Source: JAIPGX01 sp041650475
GTDB lineage: Bacteria; Babelota; Babeliae; Babelales; UASB340
Direction of reading: 5' to 3'
DNA: 44,039 nucleotides
NCBI GenBank assembly: GCA_041650475.1
Contig: JBAZLD010000010.1
Location: 1-44,039 of the forward strand
A program made the translations under genes and the position numbers. The notes beneath the pieces were generated by a model. It made no database searches, was not told where the DNA came from, and saw nothing but the letters and a program-made list of their open reading frames with translations. Numbering within the stretch: position 1 is the stretch's first letter; the number at the start of each line of letters is the position of its first letter. This document shows, piece after piece, positions 7,386 through 16,438 of this stretch.

Positions 7386-8828
7386 TTATTTTAAATGCTT
7401 TTTTAGTAATTCTTGTAATATTTTAGGATTTGCTTTTCCATCAGTAGTTTTCATTATTTGACCTACAAAAAAACCAAATAATCTATCTTTTCCTGATAAA
7501 TATTCTTGTACTTGATTTGGGTTTTCAGTTATTACCTGTAAAACAATTTTTTCTAAATCTTGCACAGAAACTATTTGTGATAAATTTTTTTCTTTTATTA
7601 TATTTATTGGAGATTTACCTGAAGTTGCCATTTCTAAAAAAATTTCTTGGGCAACTTTATTATTTATATTTTCTTTATCTAGTTCTTGTAAAAGTTCAGC
7701 CAATAAATTTGGCTCTATTTTAGAGTCTCTTAAATTTATTTTTTGCTCTTTTAAATATCCAAGTAAGTCTCGAATTATCCAGTTACATGCAAGTTTTGAA
7801 TTTTTACAAAATTTTGTTGTTTGCTCAAAAAAATTTGCAAGATCTATATTAGAAACCAATATATCTGCTTCGTAATTTGAAATATTGTATTCTTTTTGAA
7901 ATCTTAATAATTTTTCATGAGCAAGTTCTGGAATTTCTTTTTTTATTTTTTCTATCCATTCTTGACTAATTTCTAATATTGGAAGATCTGGTTCGGTAAA
8001 ATATCTATAATCTTCTGCTTCTTCTTTTGATCTCATAAAAACTGTTTTGTGAGATTTGGAGTCCCAGGATCTTGTTTCTTGCTTTATTTTTTGTCCAGAT
8101 TCTAAAAGAGAAATTTGTCTTTCTATTTCGTGATCTATGGCTTGACCTATAAATTTAAATGAATTTATATTTTTAAGTTCAACTTTGGTGCCAAGATTTT
8201 TATCAGTTTTTTTCTTTACTGAGATATTTACATCACCTCTAAAAGAACCTTCTTCCATGTTTGCATCACTGATATTAAGATATTCTACTATTCTTTTTAA
8301 TTGTGTTAAATAAGCTTTTGTTTCTTGAGAATTTGACATATTCGGATAAGAAACTATTTCCAGTAATGGTGTTCCAGCTCTATTTAAATCTACCCAACTT
8401 TCTGTTTCAGTTGCATGTAAATTTTTTCCTGCATCTTCTTCCATATGTATTCTAATAATGCGAATTTTTTTTGTTTGATTATCCGGTAAATCTATTATTA
8501 AATAACCTTCTTGACATATAGGTAGATTATCTTGAGTTATTTGAAAATTTTTTGGCAAATCCGGATAAGAGTAATGTTTTCTTGCGAATTTTGAAATTTG
8601 TGTAACTTTACTATTTGTTGCGATACCTGCCATTATTGCAAAATCTATAACTTTTTTATTAAGAGATGGTAACGTTCCTGGGTAACCAGCGCAAATTGGA
8701 CAAATATTCTGATTTGGTTTATCTCCAAATTTGTTTGGACATGAACAAAAAATTTTTGATTCAGTTTTTAGTTGAACATGAATTTCCATGCCAATACAGG
8801 CTTGATAATCAGGATATTTGTTTATCAT
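7386..8828 (-). CDS. gatB: Aspartyl/glutamyl-tRNA amidotransferase subunit B
   Basis: GatB is the kinase/transferase subunit of GatCAB, which converts Glu-tRNA(Gln) or Asp-tRNA(Asn) into the amidated form. The 480-residue protein opens with the diagnostic GMEIHVQLKT. It keeps the four-cysteine zinc motif near residues 28-43 (FCSCP ... ICPIC), and has ARKHYSYPDLPKNFQITQ and MRSKEEAEDYRYFTEPDLP, both hallmark GatB segments. The C-terminal YqeY-like tRNA-binding tail (about 330-480) is complete. It lies 11 bases downstream of rng on the same strand. gatA and gatC are not in the window. Confidence 0.97.
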   Translation of the reverse strand: MINKYPDYQACIGMEIHVQLKTESKIFCSCPNKFGDKPNQNICPICAGYPGTLPSLNKKVIDFAIMAGIATNSKVTQISKFARKHYSYPDLPKNFQITQDNLPICQEGYLIIDLPDNQTKKIRIIRIHMEEDAGKNLHATETESWVDLNRAGTPLLEIVSYPNMSNSQETKAYLTQLKRIVEYLNISDANMEEGSFRGDVNISVKKKTDKNLGTKVELKNINSFKFIGQAIDHEIERQISLLESGQKIKQETRSWDSKSHKTVFMRSKEEAEDYRYFTEPDLPILEISQEWIEKIKKEIPELAHEKLLRFQKEYNISNYEADILVSNIDLANFFEQTTKFCKNSKLACNWIIRDLLGYLKEQKINLRDSKIEPNLLAELLQELDKENINNKVAQEIFLEMATSGKSPINIIKEKNLSQIVSVQDLEKIVLQVITENPNQVQEYLSGKDRLFGFFVGQIMKTTDGKANPKILQELLKKHLK

Positions 8829-8839
8829 TGTTTCTTTCT

Positions 8840-10357
8840 CTATTTAACTTTGTCTATTTTAAATTGAGTATCATCAAATTTTTCATTGCTTTCTAAAATG
8901 ATTTTACATTTTAATTCTTTTTCAAGTTTAAGTATAGATTGGAATTCGTTGTTTATAATGTATTTAAAAATAGAGGGTGAGGTAAGTAAAATTATTGATC
9001 CCTTTATATTTTGACTTATAACATTATTTTTAAAATTTCTTAAAATTTCAAAACTTAATGTAGAAATTGATTTTATAAATCCATAAGACTTACATGTTGG
9101 GCATACATTTGTAAGTTGTTGAACAAGTGTTTTTCCTGAACGTTTTCTTGTCATTTGAACAAGTCCAAATTCAGAAATTTTTAAGGCAACTGATTGATAT
9201 TTATCTTTTTCTCTTAATGTTTTTTCTAAATGTTTTGACAATCTTTGTCTGTTTGCTGTATTTGCCATATCAATAAAATCTATGACAATAAGACCTCCAA
9301 TATTTCTTAATCTTAATTGTCTGACAATTTCTTCTGCTGCCTCTAAATTATTTTTTAAAATAGTATCTTCAAGGTTATCTTTTCCTGTAAATTTTCCCGT
9401 ATTTACATCAACTACCGTCATAGCTTCTGTTGTTTCTATAATTAAAGAACCGCCAGATTTTAAAAAAACCTTTTTTTCTAATGCCTTTTCTATTTGTTTG
9501 TTTACATCAAATTTTTCAAACAAATCTGGAGGTGACTGATAAAATTTTATTTTATTTGATTGTTCTGGAGTAAAATTTTTTACAAATTTATATAAGGTTG
9601 ATTGTTCTTTTTGATCATCTACAAGAACAGTATCAATATCTTCATCTAAATGATCTCTTATTGCCCTTAAAGAGACAGATACGTCTTGATATACTTTGTC
9701 TCCACATTTTGCTTTTTTAAATTTTTTTAATATTGAATTCCATGTTGATATAAGAAATGAAAGATCTTTTTTTATATCTTTTTCATTTCGATCTTCTGCT
9801 GTAGTCCTAATAATGGCACCCATTTTTTTAGGCAAATTTTTTAATAAAATTTCTCTTAATCTTATTCTTTCTTCTTTGTTTTCTATTTTTTTTGAAATAC
9901 CTATCTGTGGGATATTTGGCATTAAAACTACAAATTTACCTGGCAATGTAAAACAAGTTGTTAATTTTGCGCCTTTTTCATATACAGGTTCTTTTAATAC
10001 TTGCACTAAAATTTCTTCTTTAGCTGAGAAAATTTTATCTATGCTAATGGCATTTTTTATTTTTTTTTCTAAAATATCTTGTTCTTTTGTTTCATCTACT
10101 TGTAAAAATTCTGCAGTTTTTTCTGTGGCTAAAGCCCTATCTATTTCTGAAATATGCAAAAAACCAGCTTTTTTTTGACCGATATCAACAAAAGCTGTTT
10201 GAATGCCAGGAAGAACTTTTGATACCTTACCTTTAAAAAAACATTTTTCTAAATCTTCTTTTGTTTCGGTATCAAAATATATATCTGACAATTTATCTTT
10301 TTCTAGTATAGCTACTCTTGTTTGCCAGCTATTTTTATTTATTAAAATTTTTTTCAA
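8840..10357 (-). CDS. rng: Ribonuclease G/E family endoribonuclease
   Basis: The 505-residue size and domain order fit RNase G (the catalytic half only, without the long RNase E scaffold tail). An S1 RNA-binding domain lies at about 36-130 (GKVSKVLPGIQTAFVDIG). Metal-binding residues appear in MTVVDVNTGKF and VIDFIDM, and the zinc-link Cys pair in CPTCKSYG. These enzymes cleave single-stranded AU-rich RNA with a 5'-monophosphate and process rRNA and mRNA. It is the first gene of an rng-gatB unit and is divergent from the Pal-like gene; both starts share the short gap 10358-10531. Confidence 0.93.
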   Translation of the reverse strand: MKKILINKNSWQTRVAILEKDKLSDIYFDTETKEDLEKCFFKGKVSKVLPGIQTAFVDIGQKKAGFLHISEIDRALATEKTAEFLQVDETKEQDILEKKIKNAISIDKIFSAKEEILVQVLKEPVYEKGAKLTTCFTLPGKFVVLMPNIPQIGISKKIENKEERIRLREILLKNLPKKMGAIIRTTAEDRNEKDIKKDLSFLISTWNSILKKFKKAKCGDKVYQDVSVSLRAIRDHLDEDIDTVLVDDQKEQSTLYKFVKNFTPEQSNKIKFYQSPPDLFEKFDVNKQIEKALEKKVFLKSGGSLIIETTEAMTVVDVNTGKFTGKDNLEDTILKNNLEAAEEIVRQLRLRNIGGLIVIDFIDMANTANRQRLSKHLEKTLREKDKYQSVALKISEFGLVQMTRKRSGKTLVQQLTNVCPTCKSYGFIKSISTLSFEILRNFKNNVISQNIKGSIILLTSPSIFKYIINNEFQSILKLEKELKCKIILESNEKFDDTQFKIDKVK

Positions 10358-10531
10358 AATATGCTCCGAAAAAATAAATATTATAAATTTGCCTGTCTAT
10401 TGTTGCAGTTACTAATATACATTATAAACAATCTTGTTAATAATGAGTAGAAATTTTAAAGAAAATATGTTAAAGTGTCTGTCTACGGTATTTTGAATGT
10501 TATTTTTTTTCTAATAGAAGGGTTATTTTTT

Positions 10532-11305
10532 ATGGTTATTAACAAAAAATTATCATTGTACGCTTTTTGGGTTTTAGTTTTAGTTTTGTTTGGTCCTGGT
10601 TGTGGCAAAAAAAAGACAGTTGTTGCTGATAAAAAAGAAATAAGCAAAACTGTAGCCTTAGGTGATGAATTAAATAAGATACCGTTAGCAAATGAAAATG
10701 AAGAAGTAGAAGATTTCTTGGTCAATGGCGATGATAATAACATTTCTGAATTCGCTTTTGTTGATGAAGAAAATGCTAATTTAGATGAAAATAAAGAAAG
10801 TTTAAAAGATTTATATTCTGCAGCAGATAATAAAGATTCAGAAAATTTAGTTGCTTCTGCCAAAGGTGATTTTTTTGGAAATGAAAAAGATGAATCATAT
10901 GTTTCTTGGCAAGAATATGGTGATGAATCTACACAGCAAGATAATCAATTTAAAAAAGTTTATTTTGATTTAAATAAAAACAATATAAAAGCAGGTCAAG
11001 CAGAAAGTTTGAAAGCTGACATAGAATTGGCAAAACAAGCAGTAAAAGATGGTAAAACAATTGCAATTCATGGTCACTGCTGCAAATTGGGTGCACCAAG
11101 TTATAACTTATCTCTTTCCGAAAAAAGAGCTTTAGTTATAAAAAATGAAATGGTAAAAAATGGAATTCCTGAAGAAAAAATAAAGACTGTTGGTTGCGGT
11201 CAAGAAATTCCTGCGGTTGTTATTGATGAAACAGGAAAAAATAAAAAAGAGCTAATTGCATCATTGGCTCCTAATCGTAGATCAGAGATTTTGATTACAA
11301 ATTAA
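10532..11305 (+). CDS. Pal/OmpA-like peptidoglycan-associated protein
   Basis: The 257-residue product has an N-terminal hydrophobic signal with a possible lipidated Cys at residue 24 (FGPGC, an imperfect lipobox). An acidic, low-complexity linker runs to about 135, and an OmpA C-terminal domain covers about 140-257. The motif YNLSLSEKRA keeps the Asn and the Arg199 that contact peptidoglycan. The usual GHxD motif reads GHCCKLG (181-187), with Cys184 where the diaminopimelate-binding Asp normally sits. ATG 10532 was chosen for its AGAAGGG ribosome site and signal peptide; an in-frame upstream start at 10475 would add an implausible leader. Pal normally tethers the outer membrane to the cell wall with TolB. 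No tol genes are next to it. Confidence 0.82.
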   Translation: MVINKKLSLYAFWVLVLVLFGPGCGKKKTVVADKKEISKTVALGDELNKIPLANENEEVEDFLVNGDDNNISEFAFVDEENANLDENKESLKDLYSAADNKDSENLVASAKGDFFGNEKDESYVSWQEYGDESTQQDNQFKKVYFDLNKNNIKAGQAESLKADIELAKQAVKDGKTIAIHGHCCKLGAPSYNLSLSEKRALVIKNEMVKNGIPEEKIKTVGCGQEIPAVVIDETGKNKKELIASLAPNRRSEILITN

Positions 11306-11340
11306 TTTTTTAATAAATTAATAAAATTTAATACAATTTA

Positions 11341-11376
11341 TTGCCATATTAATTGTTTATACGATTAATATGGCAA
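11341..11376. terminator. Bidirectional intrinsic terminator
   Basis: A perfect 13-base stem, TTGCCATATTAAT with ATTAATATGGCAA, encloses a 10-base loop between two convergent genes. A-rich and T-rich flanks are present on both sides. It probably ends the Pal-like transcript and the minus-strand secreted-protein gene. Confidence 0.75.
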
Positions 11377-11382
11377 TATTAT

Positions 11383-11916
11383 TTAGTACGGTAATATTGG
11401 TGATTGTGGGGATGTTTTATCCATAGGCGTATAAAAACCCATTCCAAATTTTTTTTCAGGAGCTAAAGTAGAGCGCATTGCAGGTAAAGCTTTGGGTGGA
11501 ATAAAAAAAATTGCTTTATCTGGTGTATAAACATATAAATAGTTTACTTTTTTAAAAAAATCGCCCTTTGGTGTATAAATTTTACGTCGTTCGATACCTT
11601 CGTCTGTAAAACCTATTTCATATGTGCCTTTTTTAAATGGCTTTAATTTTTTTAACGAAAATTTATATTCTGTTTTTTGAGTTTCTATTGTAATTTTATA
11701 TGCTTTGTTTAATTTTTTTGTATTAAAAATTTGTGCTTGATTTGTGCCTATTTTAAATATCGATGACGTTTTATCATTTTTTTTTCTGTTTATTTTAATT
11801 AACATGTTTTCTGTTGTATTATTTTTAAATTTTGTTTCTGAAAGTATTGGTAAAATAGAAAACAATTCTTTTGAGATAAAACAAGTAGAAAATAAGACTA
11901 AAATAAATTTTTTCAT
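11383..11916 (-). CDS. Small secreted protein of unknown function
   Basis: I do not recognise it. The 177-residue product begins MKKFILVLFSTCFISKELFS, a standard export signal, and ATG 11916 is preceded by an unusually strong ribosome site (GGGGGGAGAT). The mature part is basic and strand-rich (MLIKINRKKN ... YKITIETQKTEYKFSLKKL ... GTYEIGF). Its layout of two hydrophobic strand clusters around a central polar turn recalls the next three upstream secreted proteins. It ends with a Pro/Met-rich tail. It is separated from its upstream neighbour by a strong terminator, so it has its own promoter. A role outside the cytoplasm is all that can be inferred. Confidence 0.7.
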   Translation of the reverse strand: MKKFILVLFSTCFISKELFSILPILSETKFKNNTTENMLIKINRKKNDKTSSIFKIGTNQAQIFNTKKLNKAYKITIETQKTEYKFSLKKLKPFKKGTYEIGFTDEGIERRKIYTPKGDFFKKVNYLYVYTPDKAIFFIPPKALPAMRSTLAPEKKFGMGFYTPMDKTSPQSPILPY

Positions 11917-12030
11917 ATTAATCTCCCCCCTAAAAATAAAATAACAAATATTATTATATTTTCTAATATAAATTAATTTTAATATAAAATTTTTATTTTT
12001 ATCAATAATTTTGAAATTTTGGCAGCAAAT

Positions 12031-12062
12031 AGAAAAGGGCATGATTAATCATGCCCTTTTCT
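12031..12062 (-). terminator. Strong intrinsic terminator for the 12.1-13.5 kb secreted-protein genes
   Basis: A perfect 15-base inverted repeat (AGAAAAGGGCATGAT and its complement) has only two bases between the arms. On the minus strand it is followed by a T-rich run (CCCTTTTCTATTT). It lies 33 bases past the stop of the gene at 12095-12508. Confidence 0.85.
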
Positions 12063-12094
12063 TTCTAAAATATATTTATATTTTTTTGTAAAAT

Positions 12095-12508
12095 TTATAA
12101 TATAATTAACTCTTGATTTTCATTGAAGTCAAGTGGTATAAAAGTTCTGGTTTCTAGTTCTTGTAGTGTTATTTCTTTTATTTTTTCTGTACCATCAATA
12201 TTTGTTGCTTTTATAATTATATTGTTACATTTTTTTAAAAAATCTGTTGATAGGAAATTTGTGGGCTGTATTAATTGTGCTTCTATCATTTCTTCTGGTG
12301 ACATCATATTTATAATGATTCTTGATCCCATAGATTTTAATCTATATGTCCAGTTTTCCTTGTTAAATATTAAATGTATTTCGATGTCTCCCCCTGTAAA
12401 ATTTAAAAAACAAGTTTGTTCAGATATTGGTCTTGATTGAGCTAAGCCTGCGGATAATGTTTGTGCGCCTAATAAGCAAGATAAAAGTATAAAAATAAAT
12501 TTCTTCAT
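12095..12508 (-). CDS. Small secreted protein, tandem paralogue A
   Basis: This 137-residue protein has no function I recognise. The signal peptide MKKFIFILLSCLLGAQTLSA is identical to that of the gene just upstream (12583-12939), and the DNA around both starts, including the ribosome-site region, is nearly identical. The mature parts have diverged but still align in places: FLKKCNNIIIKAT here against YLKKYNHILIRTT there, both after a short Phe/Tyr-Asn strand (FLNFTG versus FYNKTS). This points to a local duplication followed by fast divergence of the mature protein. It lies 74 bases after its paralogue and is followed by a strong terminator. Confidence 0.7.
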   Translation of the reverse strand: MKKFIFILLSCLLGAQTLSAGLAQSRPISEQTCFLNFTGGDIEIHLIFNKENWTYRLKSMGSRIIINMMSPEEMIEAQLIQPTNFLSTDFLKKCNNIIIKATNIDGTEKIKEITLQELETRTFIPLDFNENQELIIL

Positions 12509-12582
12509 CGATAACCTCTCTAAATTTAAAAATTAATAATTATTATAATTATTTAGATAGAACATATTGCTATGTATTGTTA

Positions 12583-12939
12583 TTATTTGGTTCTATGAAT
12601 ATTAAAATAAGAATCGCTATTCTCAGGTGGATCTTTAAAAATTATTGTTCCTGGAACAATGCAGTCTGTTGCAAAAGTAATTCCTATTATTCGTCCTATT
12701 GTAGTTCTTATAAGGATGTGGTTATACTTTTTTAAATATTCTGTAAAAAACGTTTGGCATTGTTCAGGTTCAAGACTATATGTTATTTCATCACCTGTAG
12801 TTAGATTTATTTTCAAAATTTGACTTGTTTTATTATAAAAAGAAGTTTTTTTAGGCTTTGGATTTGATAGAGATTGACCTGCGGATAATGTTTGTGCTCC
12901 TAACAAGCAGGATAAAAGTATAAAAATAAATTTCTTCAT
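12583..12939 (-). CDS. Small secreted protein, tandem paralogue B
   Basis: The 118-residue product has the same 21 N-terminal residues as paralogue A and a shorter mature domain of about 97 residues. Recognisable shared elements are the early FYNKTSQ strand and YLKKYNHILIRTTIGRI. The C terminus is Asp/Pro-rich and different. No enzyme motif or cysteine pattern is visible. It is probably cotranscribed with paralogue A (74-base gap) and with the gene upstream (41-base gap). Export to the periplasm, the surface or the host is inferred from the signal only. Confidence 0.68.
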   Translation of the reverse strand: MKKFIFILLSCLLGAQTLSAGQSLSNPKPKKTSFYNKTSQILKINLTTGDEITYSLEPEQCQTFFTEYLKKYNHILIRTTIGRIIGITFATDCIVPGTIIFKDPPENSDSYFNIHRTK

Positions 12940-12980
12940 CGATAACCTTTCTAAATATTTTATTTTTAACTATTTATTTT

Positions 12981-13508
12981 TTAACGAAAATTAAGTTGTC
13001 TTCTACCTGCACCTCTTCTAGCTCCAGGAATAATCATTTGCCGAACAATTGGGGTAGATATAGGGTAAATTTCAATAGTATTATTTGATGGTGTAGTGAT
13101 TAATAATTTAAAAAACGAAATTCTTCTTGCTTCTGGAATACCAAATTCGTCAGCTTCTTCTGTTAAAACTATTTCAGTTGTTAAATTGTTTATTATATAA
13201 GTTCCTGTTCCAATTGTATCTGTAGGTCTGCTTTTTAATACAAAACTTTTACCATCAACATTTATGGTTATTGTAGAATCTTGTCTTAATGAATCTGTAT
13301 TTAACTGAACTGAACTTCTTCTAGAGATTTGACTGGTGGTTAAATTTGGATTGTTTGTTCTTTTTCTTGAGATAGAAATATCTTTATCTAAATTATTTTG
13401 AAATGTTGTTGTATTTATACCTCTTGCTCTTGATGAATTTATAGCTCTTGCTGATAAAATTCCTGAGGACATTATACTTGTTAAAAATAGAAAAATAAGT
13501 TTTTTCAT
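12981..13508 (-). CDS. Secreted protein, possibly of the same small-protein group
   Basis: The 175-residue protein starts MKKLIFLFLTSIMSSGILSARA, a typical signal peptide. The mature part is rich in Arg, Ser, Thr and Asn (ISRKRTNNPNLTTSQISRRS), and its strand pattern TITINVDGKSFVLKS ... GTYIINNL resembles the corresponding region of the protein at 11383-11916 (KITIETQKTEYKFSL ... GTYEIGF). The C terminus is strongly basic (GARRGAGRRQLNFR). No catalytic motif is visible. The similarity to the neighbours is by eye and weak; a profile comparison would decide. Confidence 0.65.
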   Translation of the reverse strand: MKKLIFLFLTSIMSSGILSARAINSSRARGINTTTFQNNLDKDISISRKRTNNPNLTTSQISRRSSVQLNTDSLRQDSTITINVDGKSFVLKSRPTDTIGTGTYIINNLTTEIVLTEEADEFGIPEARRISFFKLLITTPSNNTIEIYPISTPIVRQMIIPGARRGAGRRQLNFR

Positions 13509-13663
13509 AAGATTCCTAATTAAAGGGTTAATATTGTATTTTATTTATATTTGAAATAATTTTACTTGATATTAAAAAAATAGGCAAATTTTTTTAAAAA
13601 AGGCATTTTTTGTTAAAAAATTAAGTTTGGTACTTAAAATTTATTGATTTTTGTTAAAAATTA

Positions 13664-14299
13664 TTAAGAATCCAAATTTAGACTAATTAAATCTTTTTCA
13701 AAACTGTTTAAAGCAAATGTAATTTTTTTTTGAAGTTCGCGTTCTTCTGGAGTTATTGATGTATTGTTGTCAATTTCTTTTAAAAGTTTAGCAGTTAATT
13801 TATAGCGCTTTTCTATATAATTTTCTATGAATTTTTCTTTTATAAAATTTAATAGTATCAAATTAATTTGATATTTTATGCTATTTTTGTTCAATTTTTC
13901 TTCTAAATTTTCGTATAAAATAGAAAAAATTTCAACATTATCTAAATCTTTAATTATATTTGAAAACTTTTTTATAGCTTCTAAAGAAGATAAGTTTTTA
14001 ATGCTTTCTACAAAATCTCTAACTAGATCTTCAAATCCTTCTGAGCTATCAGATGCAAAACTAGATTCTGAATCAGTATCACTTTCTATTGGATCAAGAT
14101 AAAAATTTTCTTCACTAGATGTAGATTCTGATTCATCTAAGCGATTTGCAAAATCATTGTCTGAATTAAAGGTTTCAGTGCTAAAGTTAGAATGTATATC
14201 ATCTTCTATTTCATTTCCGATTGCACAAATTGTTTTATTGCAATCTAACATCAAAAATAATAATAAAAAAAATTTACAAAAATTTTTCATAAAATTCAT
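13664..14299 (-). CDS. Secreted acidic protein of unknown function
   Basis: I took ATG 14299 as the start because AGGAG lies eight bases upstream; an upstream in-frame ATG (14353) has no such site. The 211-residue product has a hydrophobic signal (FCKFFLLLFLMLDCNKTICA), then a strongly acidic, Ser-rich region at about 25-85 (many Glu, Asp and Ser), then a helical, charged C-terminal half (about 90-211) with Leu/Ile heptad-like spacing. The acidic disordered linker plus helical domain could suit an interaction protein. No family is recognised. It is the first gene of the minus-strand run of secreted proteins. Confidence 0.65.
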   Translation of the reverse strand: MNFMKNFCKFFLLLFLMLDCNKTICAIGNEIEDDIHSNFSTETFNSDNDFANRLDESESTSSEENFYLDPIESDTDSESSFASDSSEGFEDLVRDFVESIKNLSSLEAIKKFSNIIKDLDNVEIFSILYENLEEKLNKNSIKYQINLILLNFIKEKFIENYIEKRYKLTAKLLKEIDNNTSITPEERELQKKITFALNSFEKDLISLNLDS

Positions 14300-14385
14300 A
14301 AAATTAACTCCTATAAATAAAACTAAACTAAATAAAGTAAAGCAAATGGACATGTAAGCATATAAAATTTTTAAAAAAATACAAA

Positions 14386-16416
14386 TTATTGTGTAGGTAC
14401 AATATAAATTTTGCTTTTAAATTTAGATAAATCTATTTGATTAATAAGCTTATGGACTGTAGAGAAAGAATTTGATTTTAAAAATATTTGTCTCGATTCT
14501 ACTTTTTGAATTTTATAAACAGCAGGTTTTATTGGACCTAAAATTTTTATTTCAAAATTTTGTTTTTGATTTATAGTTTCTAATTCTTGAAAAAGATTAT
14601 AAGCATCTTTTTCTATCTGTTCAGTACTATTATTTTTGAGCTCAATTTGTACCAATCTTATAAATGGTGGATATTGTACTAATTGTCTAAATTCTAGCTC
14701 TTGTTTGCAAAAATCTAAATAATCTTGTTCATGAAGATAGTTAAAAATTTTATGTTCTTGCATTGTTTGTACAATAACACAACTTTTATTATTGGCTCTA
14801 CCGGATCTGCCTGCAACTTGAATTAGTTGCTGCAAAGTTGTTTCACTTGCATTAAAAACAGGAAAATGCAAATTCAAATCTGCCCATAAAATACCAACAA
14901 GTGTGATTTTGGTGAAGTGATAGCCTTTGGTTATTAACTGTGTGCCAACTAATATATCTATGTCGCCATGTTCAAATTTTTTTAAAGTTTCTTGCCACGC
15001 TCGTTTCTTGCTTGTTGAATCTAAATCCGCTCTTTCTACCTGTGCTTGAGGGAATAATTTTTTTATTATATTTACTACTTGTTGTGTGCCAATGCCTTTT
15101 TTTATAAAATTTTTGCTTTCAGCTTTGCATTCCGGACAAGTGTTAGTTAATTTTTGTTTATAATCGCAATAGTGGCAGTGTAAAGTATATTCACTATCGG
15201 ATGCGAACTGTTTATCATGCAAAGTTAGACTTACTGAGCAGCTCGGACATTGAAAAATAAAGCCACATTTTTTGCATTGAACAAAAAAACTGTAACCTCG
15301 TCGATTCAGATAAATTATAATTTGTTCTTTTTTGTTTAATCTATCTTGTATAGCAACATGTAATTCAGAACTTATCCAAAAATTTTTTTGTTTTTTTTGT
15401 TTCTCTTTGTTTAACAAAATAACTTTTATTTCAGGAAGTGTGCCTGAAAAGCGTTTATTCAATTTAAAATATTTCCAATTATTTTTTTTAACATTAAATA
15501 TTGAATTTAAACTTGGTGTAGCAGAGCCTAACACAATTGGGATATTGTATGTTTGCGCCCGCCAAATCGCAAGCTCTTTGCTATTAATTTTGGGATGTTT
15601 TTTTTCTTGAAAATTTTGTTCATGTTCTTCATCTACTATTATTAAACCAAGATTTGAAATCGGTAATAAAATTGGTAGATGTACACCAATTATAAGAACA
15701 GGGTGTTTATTTATTAAAGATTGCCAGAGTTCCTGTTTTTCAGATTGTTTGCTAGCGGAATGAAATCCTATAATTTTTATATTTTCAGGTAATTGTTTTT
15801 TTAATAAAAATTCAAAACGCAGACTTAAACTAACTTCTGGTAATAATAATATTACAGATTTATTTTTTTCTATGCTTTTTATTATTAATTTTTTATAAAT
15901 TTCTGTTTTACCAGATCCAGTGACCCCATGAATTAATGTTGCTTGATATTTTGGTTTTTCTATAAAATTTTGTAAATAAGAAACTATTTTTTCTTGTTCA
16001 GGTGTTAATATAATTTTGTTTTTAAAATTTTGTGCTTCTTGTGTATGTGAATGTGCATTGTCAGATGGTTTTTTGTGTATATTATTTTTATTTTCTTTTA
16101 ACAAAAAAGTATTAATTCTTTTGTAAAAATGTGAAGATTGTGTGAAATAAAATTTAGATATTTTTTTTATAAAATCATAATATAGAGGGTCATCTGGCAA
16201 TTCTTGAATATTTTCAAATTCTTTTATTTTGAAAGAAAAATTTTCTGGCAAATTATTATAAATTTTTAATATCAATGCTGGTTTAAATTGATTTTTAATG
16301 GGTACTTTTAAAATATTACCAATTTTTATATTATTTTGATTTTTATCAAAATTTTCTGGAATTTTATAAAAAAGAGGTTTTGCAAAGCCGGTTAATAATT
16401 TTACAAGTACGTACAT
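14386..16416 (-). CDS. priA: Primosomal protein N' (replication restart helicase)
   Basis: PriA reloads the replicative helicase at stalled forks. The 676-residue protein shows an N-terminal DNA-binding region (1-110), Walker A GVTGSGKTEIY (164-174), DEEH in the Walker B motif (about 258-261), and the GSATPS helicase motif. Eight cysteines in four CxxC-type pairs bind two zinc ions (CKKCGFIFQCPSC ... CHYC ... CPEC). GTQLITKGYHF and QVAGRSGR form the C-terminal helicase motifs. It is slightly shorter than typical PriA (about 730) because the N-terminal region is reduced. It follows the DUF374 gene after 22 bases on the same strand. Confidence 0.96.
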   Translation of the reverse strand: MYVLVKLLTGFAKPLFYKIPENFDKNQNNIKIGNILKVPIKNQFKPALILKIYNNLPENFSFKIKEFENIQELPDDPLYYDFIKKISKFYFTQSSHFYKRINTFLLKENKNNIHKKPSDNAHSHTQEAQNFKNKIILTPEQEKIVSYLQNFIEKPKYQATLIHGVTGSGKTEIYKKLIIKSIEKNKSVILLLPEVSLSLRFEFLLKKQLPENIKIIGFHSASKQSEKQELWQSLINKHPVLIIGVHLPILLPISNLGLIIVDEEHEQNFQEKKHPKINSKELAIWRAQTYNIPIVLGSATPSLNSIFNVKKNNWKYFKLNKRFSGTLPEIKVILLNKEKQKKQKNFWISSELHVAIQDRLNKKEQIIIYLNRRGYSFFVQCKKCGFIFQCPSCSVSLTLHDKQFASDSEYTLHCHYCDYKQKLTNTCPECKAESKNFIKKGIGTQQVVNIIKKLFPQAQVERADLDSTSKKRAWQETLKKFEHGDIDILVGTQLITKGYHFTKITLVGILWADLNLHFPVFNASETTLQQLIQVAGRSGRANNKSCVIVQTMQEHKIFNYLHEQDYLDFCKQELEFRQLVQYPPFIRLVQIELKNNSTEQIEKDAYNLFQELETINQKQNFEIKILGPIKPAVYKIQKVESRQIFLKSNSFSTVHKLINQIDLSKFKSKIYIVPTQ

Positions 16417-16438
16417 AATTACACGAAAATTATAAATT

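Noticed and set aside
9696..10178. A long plus-strand open frame (160 codons) inside rng
   Set aside because: It is antisense to a well-conserved gene, its product is low-complexity Phe/Ser-rich and it has no ribosome site.
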